From Anaerolineae bacterium (GTDB lineage Bacteria; Chloroflexota; Anaerolineae; Aggregatilineales; UBA3940), in NCBI GenBank assembly GCA_016926255.1, contig JAFGOY010000018.1, positions 55,541 to 119,540 of the forward strand: a stretch of 64,000 bases of DNA. The letters are read 5' to 3'. Positions 40,440 to 47,893 of the stretch are shown here, in pieces (the first letter of the stretch is position 1; the number at the start of each line of letters is the position of its first letter). A program made the translations under genes and the position numbers. The notes beneath the pieces are model-generated. The model did no database searches, had not been told where the DNA came from, and saw nothing but the letters and a program-made list of their open reading frames with translations.

Positions 40440-41366
40440 ATGCTCCGCGCCCTGTTCCTCACACTTTCAAATGCAAAATGGGCCGAGAAGATCGTCACCA
40501 CCTGGCCGGTCGCCCGCCGGATGGCGCGCCGATTCGTCGCCGGGGAGCGGGCCGAAGAAGCCATCGCAGCGATCCGCGAACTGAACGCGCAGGGCATCCC
40601 CGCCACCGTCGATATTCTCGGCGAAAGCATCGACGATGCGCTCCAATCCGCCGCGATGATGCAGTCCTACCTCAGTTTCATCGACCTGATCGAGCAGGAA
40701 AAGTTAGATGCATGGCTCTCGGTTAAGCTCACCGCGCTGGGAGTCGACATCGACGCCGGGCTGTGCCGCGCCAACCTGCGGACGATCCTCACCCGCGCCC
40801 GCGAAGCCGGAATCCGGGTTGCCATCGACATGGAAGGCAGTCATTATACACAGCGCATCCTCGATACGATCCGCGCCTTTCGCACCGAGGGCTTCGACAA
40901 CATCCGGGCGGTGATCCAGGCGTACCTCTATCGCAGTGATGAGGATATCAGGGCGCTGTGCGATGAGGGAATCGGCGTACGCCTGTGTAAAGGGGCCTAT
41001 AAAGAACCGCCCGACATCGCCTACCCGCGCAAGGCCGATGTCGATGCCGCCTACCATCACCAGATGCTCGCCCTGCTCAACGCCGCGAAAGCAGGCCGGG
41101 GCTATCCGGGTATCGCCACCCACGACGAAAACCTGATCGACGCAGCAAAGCAGCATGCGACAGAGCATCAGATCGCCCTCGACAGGTTCGAGTTCCAGAT
41201 GCTTCACGGCGTGCGCCGCGACTTACAGCACCAGCTTGTCGAGGAAGGGTACCGGATGCGGGTCTACGTGCCGTTCGGGGTGGCGTGGTATGCCTACTTC
41301 ATGCGTCGGCTCGCCGAGCGCCCGGCCAATCTCTGGTTCTTCGTGCGGAACCTGTTCAGGGAGTAG
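40440..41366 (+). CDS. Proline dehydrogenase
   Basis: 308 residues, the monofunctional FAD-dependent PRODH that oxidises proline to pyrroline-5-carboxylate. Motifs are ATVDILGE, SVKLTALG, DMEGSHYT, RLCKGAYKEP, GIATHDENLI, FQMLHGVRRDLQ and RVYVPFGVAWYAYFMRRLAERPAN, which cover substrate and FAD contacts. No P5C dehydrogenase gene is adjacent. The ribosome site is weak (GGATGAG). Its last 11 bases overlap the convergent membrane gene. The structured region at 40235 lies upstream. Confidence 0.95.
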   Translation: MLRALFLTLSNAKWAEKIVTTWPVARRMARRFVAGERAEEAIAAIRELNAQGIPATVDILGESIDDALQSAAMMQSYLSFIDLIEQEKLDAWLSVKLTALGVDIDAGLCRANLRTILTRAREAGIRVAIDMEGSHYTQRILDTIRAFRTEGFDNIRAVIQAYLYRSDEDIRALCDEGIGVRLCKGAYKEPPDIAYPRKADVDAAYHHQMLALLNAAKAGRGYPGIATHDENLIDAAKQHATEHQIALDRFEFQMLHGVRRDLQHQLVEEGYRMRVYVPFGVAWYAYFMRRLAERPANLWFFVRNLFRE

Positions 41367-42573
41367 CCCTACCCGCAAAGACCGGCTGCTTGATCTCGCC
41401 CGGCACGGCCACGACAGAGTCATCGCGCGGCCTGTACAGGACGAGCGCCAGCCCGATCCCGGCCAGCACCGCCGCCGACATCATCGAATCGCCAAGCCAG
41501 ATGAGGAGGGCGTGCCTGCCCGCGTCGATCATCAGCGGCACCAGCACGCGGGAGATCAGCGCGATGGAGACCGGAAGCAGCAGCCCGATCACCTGTCCGC
41601 GCCATGATCGCGCCCGCAGGAGCAGCAGCGGCCCGACGACCATGAAGGTCAGGAACAGGGCGAGCACATAGAAGGGGTAGACCGGCAGGTCGCGCAGGAG
41701 ATACCCGGCATAGAAATCCGAATCGAAGGTCCAGACGCTGTAGGCCCCGATCACCAGCAGCAGCGCGTGTGAGTGATGTCGGCGCGCCAGCGGCAGACCC
41801 AGCATCACCGGCAGCAGCATCATTCCCGCCAGGTTTGCCAGCCCGGTCAGCGCCCCGACTGCCAGCACGAGCAGTCCTTCTTTGTGGAGAACGGTGTAAT
41901 AATAGAAGCGCCCCATCGATACGAGGATGATCGCCGCGATCAGCCCGGCCAGCGCCACCGCCAGCTTCGGGAAGCGCCGATCCCGTGTGTACTGCCAGCC
42001 CATAAAGCCAATCACCACCCAGACGGGGATCATCAGGAGGAGCAGCGCCGCCTGCCGGTTGACGGCGGTGCGGCTCTCGATCAGATCGGCCACCCGCAGC
42101 CCGATCGTCACCAACCCACCGACTATCAGCAGGCCCAGCACGAACAGTCCCCAGGCGGGCAGTTCCTTCCTGGCAATCATCACGACCAGCACGGCGATCA
42201 GCGCCAGCCCCAGGCCGACCATTGCCGCCGTTCCGAGCGGGTAATAGCTGCGGCTGACCGCCAGCAGGATTCCCGGCACCACCGCCAGCCCGATCTCCCA
42301 CCAGGGTAAGGGTTTGACACCCCGATCTATCGCCATGATACCCCCCTTTATCGCGTCCACGTGCTCGACCGGGGCCGAGCGCAGCAGGTCGATCAGTGTT
42401 TGCAGCCACAGCCGGATCAGCCTGCCCTGCCTGACGGCGTCGCGGCACTGATCGCGGAACAACTGCACCATCGATTCGCCGTACTCGCGGCGGTGAGATC
42501 GCGGGTAGGCAAACAACAGCCGCCGGTAGATCGCCTCCGACCGCCTGACCGGGTCGACCGTTGGCCGCGCCAT
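41356..42573 (-). CDS. Polytopic membrane protein partnered with PadR
   Basis: 405 residues. A cytoplasmic prefix of about 70 residues, LLFAYPRSHRREYGESMVQLF, is the domain often found before permeases next to PadR regulators. About ten membrane helices follow, with no ATPase or transporter motif. The start overlaps the PadR stop by one base (TGATG), so translation is coupled. Function unknown, probably a membrane-stress or export component by analogy. Confidence 0.8.
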   Translation of the reverse strand: MARPTVDPVRRSEAIYRRLLFAYPRSHRREYGESMVQLFRDQCRDAVRQGRLIRLWLQTLIDLLRSAPVEHVDAIKGGIMAIDRGVKPLPWWEIGLAVVPGILLAVSRSYYPLGTAAMVGLGLALIAVLVVMIARKELPAWGLFVLGLLIVGGLVTIGLRVADLIESRTAVNRQAALLLLMIPVWVVIGFMGWQYTRDRRFPKLAVALAGLIAAIILVSMGRFYYYTVLHKEGLLVLAVGALTGLANLAGMMLLPVMLGLPLARRHHSHALLLVIGAYSVWTFDSDFYAGYLLRDLPVYPFYVLALFLTFMVVGPLLLLRARSWRGQVIGLLLPVSIALISRVLVPLMIDAGRHALLIWLGDSMMSAAVLAGIGLALVLYRPRDDSVVAVPGEIKQPVFAGRATP

Positions 42574-42938
42574 CAGGCCGTCCCGCCGAGCAGGGGCTTA
42601 GAACGGGCAAGGCTGACCAGATGGGCCAGCCGCTCGACTTCGGCGGCCAGCACCGCCTGCCCGAAAGAGGTCAGCCGGTAGTAGCGCCGCCGCTCGTCGT
42701 CGAGATCGGAGTTGGGCCGTTCCTCGCTCTCCTCGATCAGCCCGGCTTCGAGCATCCGCTTGATCGACCCGTAGAGGGTGCCCGGCCCCATCTTCACCTG
42801 CCCGCCGGAGATCGCCTCGACCGATTTCATGATGCTGTAGCCGTGCTTCTCGCCGTCGGCGAGCGCCAGCAGGATGTGGAATACGGCGGGCGTGAGCGGG
42901 AGCATTTCCTGTGGATTCACCTGGATTGAGCCAGTCAC
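42573..42938 (-). CDS. PadR family transcriptional regulator
   Basis: 121 residues: N-terminal winged helix with PAVFHILLALADGEKHGYSI, GPGTLYGSIKRMLEAGLIEE, the wing DDERRRYYRLTSFGQ, and a short C-terminal dimer helix (PadR-s1 type). Start is GTG 42938 with GGAGGGAT seven bases upstream. It heads the two-gene operon and probably represses it through the inverted repeat at 42969. Confidence 0.93.
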   Translation of the reverse strand: MTGSIQVNPQEMLPLTPAVFHILLALADGEKHGYSIMKSVEAISGGQVKMGPGTLYGSIKRMLEAGLIEESEERPNSDLDDERRRYYRLTSFGQAVLAAEVERLAHLVSLARSKPLLGGTA

Positions 42939-42951
42939 GGGCTATCCCTCC

Positions 42952-42999
42952 GACTATATCAGCGGTCGATATACTATATCCGTCACCGATATAGTATAT
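42952..42999. promoter_or_regulatory. PadR operator candidate
   Basis: Perfect 12-bp inverted repeat ATATACTATATC (42969-42980) and GATATAGTATAT (42988-42999) with a 7-base spacer, plus a third half-site ACTATATC at 42953. It starts 14 bases upstream of the padR-type start. Confidence 0.75.
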
Positions 43000-43114
43000 G
43001 ATTTCGCGGCGGGAGTCAAGGGGCATACAATGATTCCATCACCGGAATATTCCACCCGCATTAGATCGGTGTCAGATTCCGCCTTCCGGTTGCAACGATC
43101 CCCCGACCTGTGCA

Positions 43115-43130
43115 TCCTATATGTATAGGA
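43115..43130. promoter_or_regulatory. Inverted repeat before trxB
   Basis: TCCTATA-tg-TATAGGA, seven perfect pairs, ending a few bases before the AGGAGGT ribosome site. It could be an operator over the promoter or a leader hairpin. Confidence 0.45.
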
Positions 43131-43146
43131 ATCAGGAGGTAATGCT

Positions 43147-44121
43147 ATGGACTTGAACCTGGGTATGACCGGGCTCGGCAGCGAGCCTTACGACGTAATC
43201 ATCATCGGGGGCGGCCCGGCGGGGGCATCCGCTGCGATCTACACCGCCCGCGCCGATTTGAAGACTCTCGTGATCGACAAGGGGCTGACCGCCGGGGCGC
43301 TGGGCGTCACGGCCAAAATCAGCAACTACCCCGGCATCGTCGGCCCGGTGACCGGCGCGGAGATCGTCGAGATCATGCGCCAGCAGGCCGAATCCTTCGG
43401 CGCGGAGTTCCTCGTCGACAAGGTCGTCGGCATCGATCTCTCGTCCGATCCCAAAATGGTGCAGGCCGGGACAGGCGTCTTCTATACAAAAACGCTGATC
43501 CTCGCTACGGGATCGATGGGCCGCACCAATTCGGTGAAAGGCGAAGAAGAATTACTGGGGCGCGGCGTGAGCTACTGCGCCACCTGCGATGGCGCTTTCT
43601 TCCGGGGCCGCGACGTGGCCGTGATCGGCAACAACGACGAGGCGCTCGAAGAAGCATTGTTCCTCACGAAGTTCGTCAACCACATCACGCTGATCGTCCC
43701 GACGACGGAGCTGAAAGCCAGCCCGCATCTGGTCGAGGAGATCGAGGCCAGCGATAAGGTCGACATCCGCATGGGCACCCGCCTGAAGGAAATCCAGGGA
43801 GAGCAGAAAGTCGAGGGGGTGCTGATCCACCCGCGCGGCGGTGACCCGGAGGTGATCCCGGTGACCGGGGCATTCGTCTATCTACAGGGCGGACAGCCGA
43901 TCACCGATTACCTGCTCGGCCAGATGGAAGTCAAAGAGGGCGGCTGCCTGGTCGTCGACCGGGAGATGGAGACCTCGATCCCCGGCGTGTATGCAGTAGG
44001 CGATCTGCTGTGCCAGCACATCAAGCAGGCGGTGATCGCCGCCGCCGATGGCGTTGTCGCCGCGATTGCCATCGAGCGCCGCCTGAGCGGGCGTGAAAAG
44101 TCCCGCGTCGACTGGAGTTAG
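43147..44121 (+). CDS. trxB: Thioredoxin reductase family flavoprotein
   Basis: 324 residues. FAD site VIIIGGGPAGASAAIYTAR, redox motif CATCDGAFF, NADPH-region VAVIGNNDEALEEALFL and the C-terminal FAD motif GVYAVGDLL. The NADPH glycine motif is GNNDEA rather than the common GxGxxA, so a ferredoxin- or NADH-dependent variant is possible. ATG 43147 follows AGGAGGT by six bases. Transcribed alone, divergent from the PadR operon. Confidence 0.9.
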   Translation: MDLNLGMTGLGSEPYDVIIIGGGPAGASAAIYTARADLKTLVIDKGLTAGALGVTAKISNYPGIVGPVTGAEIVEIMRQQAESFGAEFLVDKVVGIDLSSDPKMVQAGTGVFYTKTLILATGSMGRTNSVKGEEELLGRGVSYCATCDGAFFRGRDVAVIGNNDEALEEALFLTKFVNHITLIVPTTELKASPHLVEEIEASDKVDIRMGTRLKEIQGEQKVEGVLIHPRGGDPEVIPVTGAFVYLQGGQPITDYLLGQMEVKEGGCLVVDREMETSIPGVYAVGDLLCQHIKQAVIAAADGVVAAIAIERRLSGREKSRVDWS

Positions 44122-44143
44122 GTTGTTCATCCGAAAACAAAGA

Positions 44144-44176
44144 GCGGAGCACCTCTTTCGAGATGCCCCGTTTTTT
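44144..44176 (+). terminator. Terminator after trxB
   Basis: CGGAGCA/TGCCCCG with one mismatch, 12-base loop, then TTTTTTC. Confidence 0.6.
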
Positions 44177-44180
44177 CTTG

Positions 44181-44216
44181 TTTTTCCTTTGCGTCCTCTG
44201 CGCTCTTTGCGGTTCA
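44181..44216. repeat. CTTTGCG/GGTTCA intergenic repeat, copy 1
   Basis: CCTTTGCGTCCTCTGCGCTC then TTTGCGGTTCA. A close copy is at 62241. In reverse it is the familiar TGAACCGCAAAG...GCAGAGG...CGCAAAG intergenic repeat that produces Lys/Arg-rich false ORFs. Confidence 0.7.
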
Positions 44217-44279
44217 TCTTGCACCCGCCAACCCGCCGATCACTCCTGCTTCGTACGATATCCGGCAGGCCGATGATAA

Positions 44280-44558
44280 TTATGCCCCACAACCCCCGCC
44301 GATTGCCGGGATCACCCGCAGAACAGTCTTATCGTCGACAGGAGTCTCCAATCCGTTCATATAGTGGATATTCTGCTTGCCCATAAAGATACGAAAATAG
44401 CTGCGAAGCCTGCCGCCAACGAGCATCTGCTTTTCCAGTTCAGGATACTGCTGCATGATATTTGACAGCACTTCCTCGACGGTCGCACCGGGAGCCGATA
44501 TCTCCTCATTGCGCCCCGCAAAAGAGCGTAACATCGTTGGGAGAATGATTGTAGCCAT
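44280..44558 (-). CDS. ThiS/MoaD-like ubiquitin-fold protein
   Basis: 92 residues, small sulfur-carrier fold: ATIILPTMLRSFAGRNEEIS, GATVEEVLSNIMQQYPELEK, and the C-terminal IPAIGGGCGA. Carriers of this type are thiocarboxylated on a terminal Gly-Gly; here three residues (CGA) follow the glycines and would have to be removed. ATG 44558 lies eight bases from AAGGA; ATG 44564 is also possible. No partner sulfotransferase or JAMM protease gene is adjacent. Confidence 0.8.
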   Translation of the reverse strand: MATIILPTMLRSFAGRNEEISAPGATVEEVLSNIMQQYPELEKQMLVGGRLRSYFRIFMGKQNIHYMNGLETPVDDKTVLRVIPAIGGGCGA

Positions 44559-44667
44559 CGCCATGTTCCTTTCAGTAGTGTATCCTGTCACGATACACCA
44601 CCCTACATAATGAAGATATATCGCCGGTCTGGTGAAATTCAATGTGACGGTAATTTTAATCACTCTC

Positions 44668-44695
44668 TTGACATATCGACAGCGGTCGATATAAT
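44668..44695 (+). promoter_or_regulatory. arsR promoter with overlapping operator
   Basis: TTGACA and TATAAT separated by 16 bases. The inverted repeat ATATCGAC-agcg-GTCGATAT (44673-44692) covers the spacer, as expected for ArsR repression. The predicted transcription start falls on the ATG at 44702, so the mRNA would be leaderless. Confidence 0.8.
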
Positions 44696-44701
44696 AAAGA
44701 T

Positions 44702-45007
44702 ATGCAGAGAGAAGTCGATACCGTAGAATTTGCCAAGGCCATCGCCGACGAGACCCGCCAGCAGATCATGAAGCATCTCTGCTGCGTCTGGCTGACCGTC
44801 GGCGAAGTGGTCGAGAAGCTCGATGGACGGGTCAACCAGCCTACCGTCAGCCACCACCTGAAAAAGCTGGAGGATGTCGGGCTGGTTCACGTCCGGCAGG
44901 AAGGACGCCAGCGGTTCTACACCCTCAACCAGCGCCGGGTGACCTTCTGCTGCGGCAAGCTGATCCGCTCCTTCGCGCCTGACTACCGTGACGAATACGG
45001 CGTGTAA
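44702..45007 (+). CDS. arsR: ArsR family repressor
   Basis: 101 residues, winged helix: ETRQQIMKHLCCVWLTVGEV, QPTVSHHLKKLEDVGLV and the wing RQEGRQRFYTLN. Cys residues (LCCVW near 27 and FCCGK near 82) are candidate arsenite ligands; the first pair lies at the position of the ArsR CxC site but is CC. There is no ribosome site before ATG 44702. It heads an operon with arsM, 60 bases downstream. Confidence 0.92.
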   Translation: MQREVDTVEFAKAIADETRQQIMKHLCCVWLTVGEVVEKLDGRVNQPTVSHHLKKLEDVGLVHVRQEGRQRFYTLNQRRVTFCCGKLIRSFAPDYRDEYGV

Positions 45008-45031
45008 CAGGATATTTTTTTGTCAAGAAGT

Positions 45032-45047
45032 ATTGATACTTATCAAT
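45032..45047. promoter_or_regulatory. Second inverted repeat between arsR and arsM
   Basis: ATTGATA-ct-TATCAAT, perfect, preceded by TTGTCA at 45020. It may be an internal ArsR site or promoter for arsM. Confidence 0.45.
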
Positions 45048-45067
45048 GTATTGTGAAGGAGTATTCC

Positions 45068-45832
45068 ATGTCAGACAGTAAAACAGAAATCCGCGACTCC
45101 GTACGCGACTATTACGCCTCGGCAATCAAACTCGCCGGACAGTCATCCTGCTGCGGGGACGGGGAGCAGTATGACGGGGCGCAGTTCTATGACCCATCGG
45201 TGATCGATGTGATGCCGGTCGATGTCGATGTCACCTCGTTTGGCTGCGGCGACCCGGTGACGATTGCTTCGCTCAAGCCCGGCGATACCGTCCTCGATCT
45301 GGGCAGCGGGGCGGGCCTCGACTGCTTCCTCGCGGCTAAACAGGTCGGCGAGACGGGGCACGTGATCGGGGTCGACATGACGCCGGAGATGCTCGAAAAG
45401 GCCAACGCCAACCGGGATAAGCTCGGCGCGGACAACGTCGAGTTCCGGCAGGGGCACATCGAAGCCCTTCCCGTTGATGATGCCACGGTCGACGTGGTGA
45501 TCTCCAACTGCGTGATCAACCTCTCGCCCGACAAAGCCGCCGTATTCGCCGAGACGTTCCGGGTGCTGAAGCCGAGCGGACGCCTTTCGGTCAGCGACAT
45601 CGTCACCGAGGGTGATTTCACCCCGGAGCAGCGCGCCGAAGTCGATGCCTGGGCCGCCTGCATCACCGGGGCGGTCGATGTGGATGAGTATCTCACTTTG
45701 ATCCGCGAGGCCGGGTTCGTCGATATCGAAGTCGTCAGCAAGGTCGAATCCGACAGCACCTTCCTGGGTGAGAAGGCCAGTCTGCCGCGCGTCTACTCGG
45801 CGCGGATCACAGCGACCAAACCCACGAACTGA
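45068..45832 (+). CDS. arsM: Arsenite S-adenosylmethionine methyltransferase
   Basis: 254 residues, a usual ArsM length. It methylates As(III) with SAM. Motif I is VLDLGSGAGLDCF, and the three As-binding Cys regions are present: TSFGCGDP, ISNCVINLSPDK and DAWAACITGA. The N-terminal Cys pair appears as QSSCCGDG. ATG 45068 follows GAAGGAG; the ORF-track start 45020 would overlap the inverted repeat. A strong terminator follows at 45847. Confidence 0.95.
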   Translation: MSDSKTEIRDSVRDYYASAIKLAGQSSCCGDGEQYDGAQFYDPSVIDVMPVDVDVTSFGCGDPVTIASLKPGDTVLDLGSGAGLDCFLAAKQVGETGHVIGVDMTPEMLEKANANRDKLGADNVEFRQGHIEALPVDDATVDVVISNCVINLSPDKAAVFAETFRVLKPSGRLSVSDIVTEGDFTPEQRAEVDAWAACITGAVDVDEYLTLIREAGFVDIEVVSKVESDSTFLGEKASLPRVYSARITATKPTN

Positions 45833-45846
45833 TGTGTATCGGAAGC

Positions 45847-45876
45847 AAAACGGGCGGCACGATGGCCGCCCGTTTT
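45847..45876. terminator. Bidirectional terminator after arsM
   Basis: AAAACGGGCGGC-acgatg-GCCGCCCGTTTT, 12 perfect pairs with A and T ends, between convergent arsM and the SDR gene. Confidence 0.9.
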
Positions 45877-45886
45877 CAATTCGCCA

Positions 45887-46834
45887 CTACCCTGATACCG
45901 GCTCCGGCTCGAAAATGGTGAACCTTACCCCGGTCAGCTCCTCGGAAAGCGCCCACAGCTTACGCGCATCATCGATATTGTGCGAAGCAGCGCTCGATTC
46001 CACCTGTTTCGGATAACCATGCATTTCCAGCATACGGCTCGGCCCATAGTATCCCCCGGCAGCAGCTCCCTCGGCGGCGGCAGCATACAATGTCGGCAGT
46101 GTGCCCATCGGCGGGTGCTGCGCGAAGAAATTGTTGAAAAACCGGAGCCCGGCTGAATACACCTGCAGGTTGGTTTCCGTCCAGCCCGGATGAGCGGCAG
46201 TCGCCAGCGTATCATATCCGGCGGCGGTTAATCGACGCTGAAGCTCGTAGGTAAACAGCAGATTCGCCAGCTTGCTCTGCCCGTAGGCCAGCATACCTGC
46301 ATACCCCCTGCCGCCTTCGAACATCAGGTTGTCGAAATTCATGCGGGCGAATCGATGGCCGCCGCTGCTCACATTGACCACCCGACCGCCGGGCGACCTG
46401 ACGATCAGGTCGATCAGCAGGCCGGTCAGCGCGAAATGGCCCAGGTGATTGACCCCCAGGTGCATCTCGAAACCGTCTTCAGTTTTGCCATAGGGCACGT
46501 TCATGATCCCGGCATTGTTGATCAGCACGTCGAGCCGGTCGACTTTTGCCCTGAACGCGCTGGCGAACTCCCGCACCGAGGCCAGGCTGGCTAAATCGAG
46601 CATAACGAATTCCACCTGGGCATCCGGGATGTCGGCTTTGATGTCATCCAGCGCCGTCTGTGCCCTGTCCATACATCGGCAGGCCAGGATGGTCTGCGCA
46701 CCCTTCCGGGCAAATTCTCGCACCGTCTCCAACCCGATACCGCTGTTGGCCCCGGTGACGATCACCACTCTGCCTGTTTGATCCGGCATGTCGGCGGCTG
46801 TCCAACTCTTCTGTCCGTTATTCTGCTTGCTCAT
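45887..46834 (-). CDS. Short-chain dehydrogenase/reductase
   Basis: 315 residues, similar to retinol dehydrogenase/WW-domain-oxidoreductase-like SDRs. NAD(P) motif TGANSGIG, NNAG, Ser in VVNVSSGGH and YGQSK as catalytic Tyr/Lys. The Arg in ILACRCMDRA suggests NADPH. Start ATG 46834 has GGAG eight bases upstream; the ORF-track GTG at 46843 lies inside that ribosome site. Substrate unknown. Confidence 0.92.
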   Translation of the reverse strand: MSKQNNGQKSWTAADMPDQTGRVVIVTGANSGIGLETVREFARKGAQTILACRCMDRAQTALDDIKADIPDAQVEFVMLDLASLASVREFASAFRAKVDRLDVLINNAGIMNVPYGKTEDGFEMHLGVNHLGHFALTGLLIDLIVRSPGGRVVNVSSGGHRFARMNFDNLMFEGGRGYAGMLAYGQSKLANLLFTYELQRRLTAAGYDTLATAAHPGWTETNLQVYSAGLRFFNNFFAQHPPMGTLPTLYAAAAEGAAAGGYYGPSRMLEMHGYPKQVESSAASHNIDDARKLWALSEELTGVRFTIFEPEPVSG

Positions 46835-46873
46835 CGATTTCACTCCGCGCGGATTGTTAGTATCAGAGGTCTA

Positions 46874-47123
46874 TTATTGCTGCTTCGATGCTGCCAATGC
46901 CCTGGCTTTCAGCGCCAACACCAATCGATCCATCTGCTGCATCTGGGTCAGTTCATCGGGCTCCTGTGGTGTCAGTGTCTCCGCGTCCTGTTTGTCGAGC
47001 AGATCGACGGCCCGCTCACGCAGGTCTGCGGATGTCGAAGGCCAGCACCTCGCGCGGCGTGGCTTTTTCGACCACAAACGAGAGAAAGTGATCGTATACC
47101 GGTGATAGTGGTGCTGCGTCCAT
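46874..47123 (-). pseudogene. Frameshifted small conserved gene
   Basis: From ATG 47123 (ribosome site GGGAGACAGT) the frame reads MDAAPLSPVYDHFLSFVVEK then ATPREVLAFDI and hits a stop after RRPA. Skipping one base near 47027 gives ADLRERAVDLLDKQDAETLT and continues to LKARALAASKQQ, stop at 46874. The joined product (about 83 residues) matches a common small protein family (ATPREVLAFxxS ... RxxxLLDxxxxxTLTPxExxEL). A one-base insertion or two-base deletion, or an assembly error, explains it. Confidence 0.75.
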
Positions 47124-47251
47124 ACTGTCTCCCTGTAACTACACTCTGATTGTACCTGATTTCACCCCGCGCGGCTTTTTCGTTTATACTGGCTGGCGGT
47201 AGTAAATAGAAGCACCGTTGTTCACCGAAAAACTGCCGAGGGACATATAAC

Positions 47252-47794
47252 ATGTCGAAACGTTCGTGGGTCAAAGCCAAAAAAGCACATGATATTATGA
47301 TCTTTGGCGCCGTGGGTCTTTCCCTGGCGATTCTGAGCGAGGTCATTTACCTGCTGTTCGGCGTGAGACTCTTTGCGAAATGGCCTCAAACACGTTTTCT
47401 CATGCTCTTTGCCGGATCGATCCTCTTTGTAGTTGGCCTAGTCGTGTGGCTGAGGAACCGCGTTGGGACAAAGTGGCAGCCCATGTCGATCCGGGTGCTT
47501 GAAGGTCATCAACGCACCGGGCCTATCGCCATCGGGGAGGACGGCGTGCGGATCGGGGCGACCCGCAAAGGGAAGTCGATGTTCTCGGAGCGCGGCAAAA
47601 TCCCCGACAGCTACTGGTATATTATCTTTGATGCCGGGGCATGGGTTCTCAAGAATGTAACCCATGATCTGGATGCCTCGGTCAACGGGCAGCCGGTGCT
47701 GGAAGATCATCAGGTCTTGCAGCCGGGCGATCAGGTGAAGATCGGCGACATCCTCCTGGTATTCGATACCATCAGCAAGAACGAGTCATCGTAA
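47252..47794 (+). CDS. Membrane protein with FHA-like domain
   Basis: 180 residues. Two helices (about 16-38 and 48-68) then a soluble domain (about 80-175) with WVLKNVTHDLDASVNGQPV and VLQPGDQVKIGDILLVF, the C-terminal strand pattern of an FHA domain. The GR, SxxH phosphopeptide contacts are poorly kept (IAIGEDG, PDSYWYI), so phosphothreonine binding is doubtful. ATG 47252 follows GAGGGACAT. Monocistronic. Confidence 0.7.
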   Translation: MSKRSWVKAKKAHDIMIFGAVGLSLAILSEVIYLLFGVRLFAKWPQTRFLMLFAGSILFVVGLVVWLRNRVGTKWQPMSIRVLEGHQRTGPIAIGEDGVRIGATRKGKSMFSERGKIPDSYWYIIFDAGAWVLKNVTHDLDASVNGQPVLEDHQVLQPGDQVKIGDILLVFDTISKNESS

Positions 47795-47858
47795 ATCGTA
47801 TTTGTAACGGTGCCATTACACCCCACACGGTGTCCATCGACTCTCCCCTCATTCCGTG

Positions 47859-47864
47859 TATAAT
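47859..47864 (+). promoter_or_regulatory. -10 element upstream of the pentapeptide/channel gene
   Basis: TATAAT 30 bases before the ATG, with a TGTG just upstream; the best -35 (TCGACT) is weak. Confidence 0.45.
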
Positions 47865-47893
47865 GGTCGGCATACTCTATCGAGGAGCCAGCC

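Noticed and set aside
36924-40440. Diversity-generating retroelement at the caspase/FGE gene
   Set aside because: No reverse transcriptase ORF and no template-repeat copy seen within the window; only the target-like fold is present.
41420-42610. 396-residue minus-strand ORF
   Set aside because: Alternative frame of the PadR-partner membrane protein; Arg/Gly/Ala-rich and without helices.
44021-44292. Lys/Arg-rich ORFs downstream of trxB
   Set aside because: Translations of the CTTTGCG/GGTTCA repeat and the trxB terminator.
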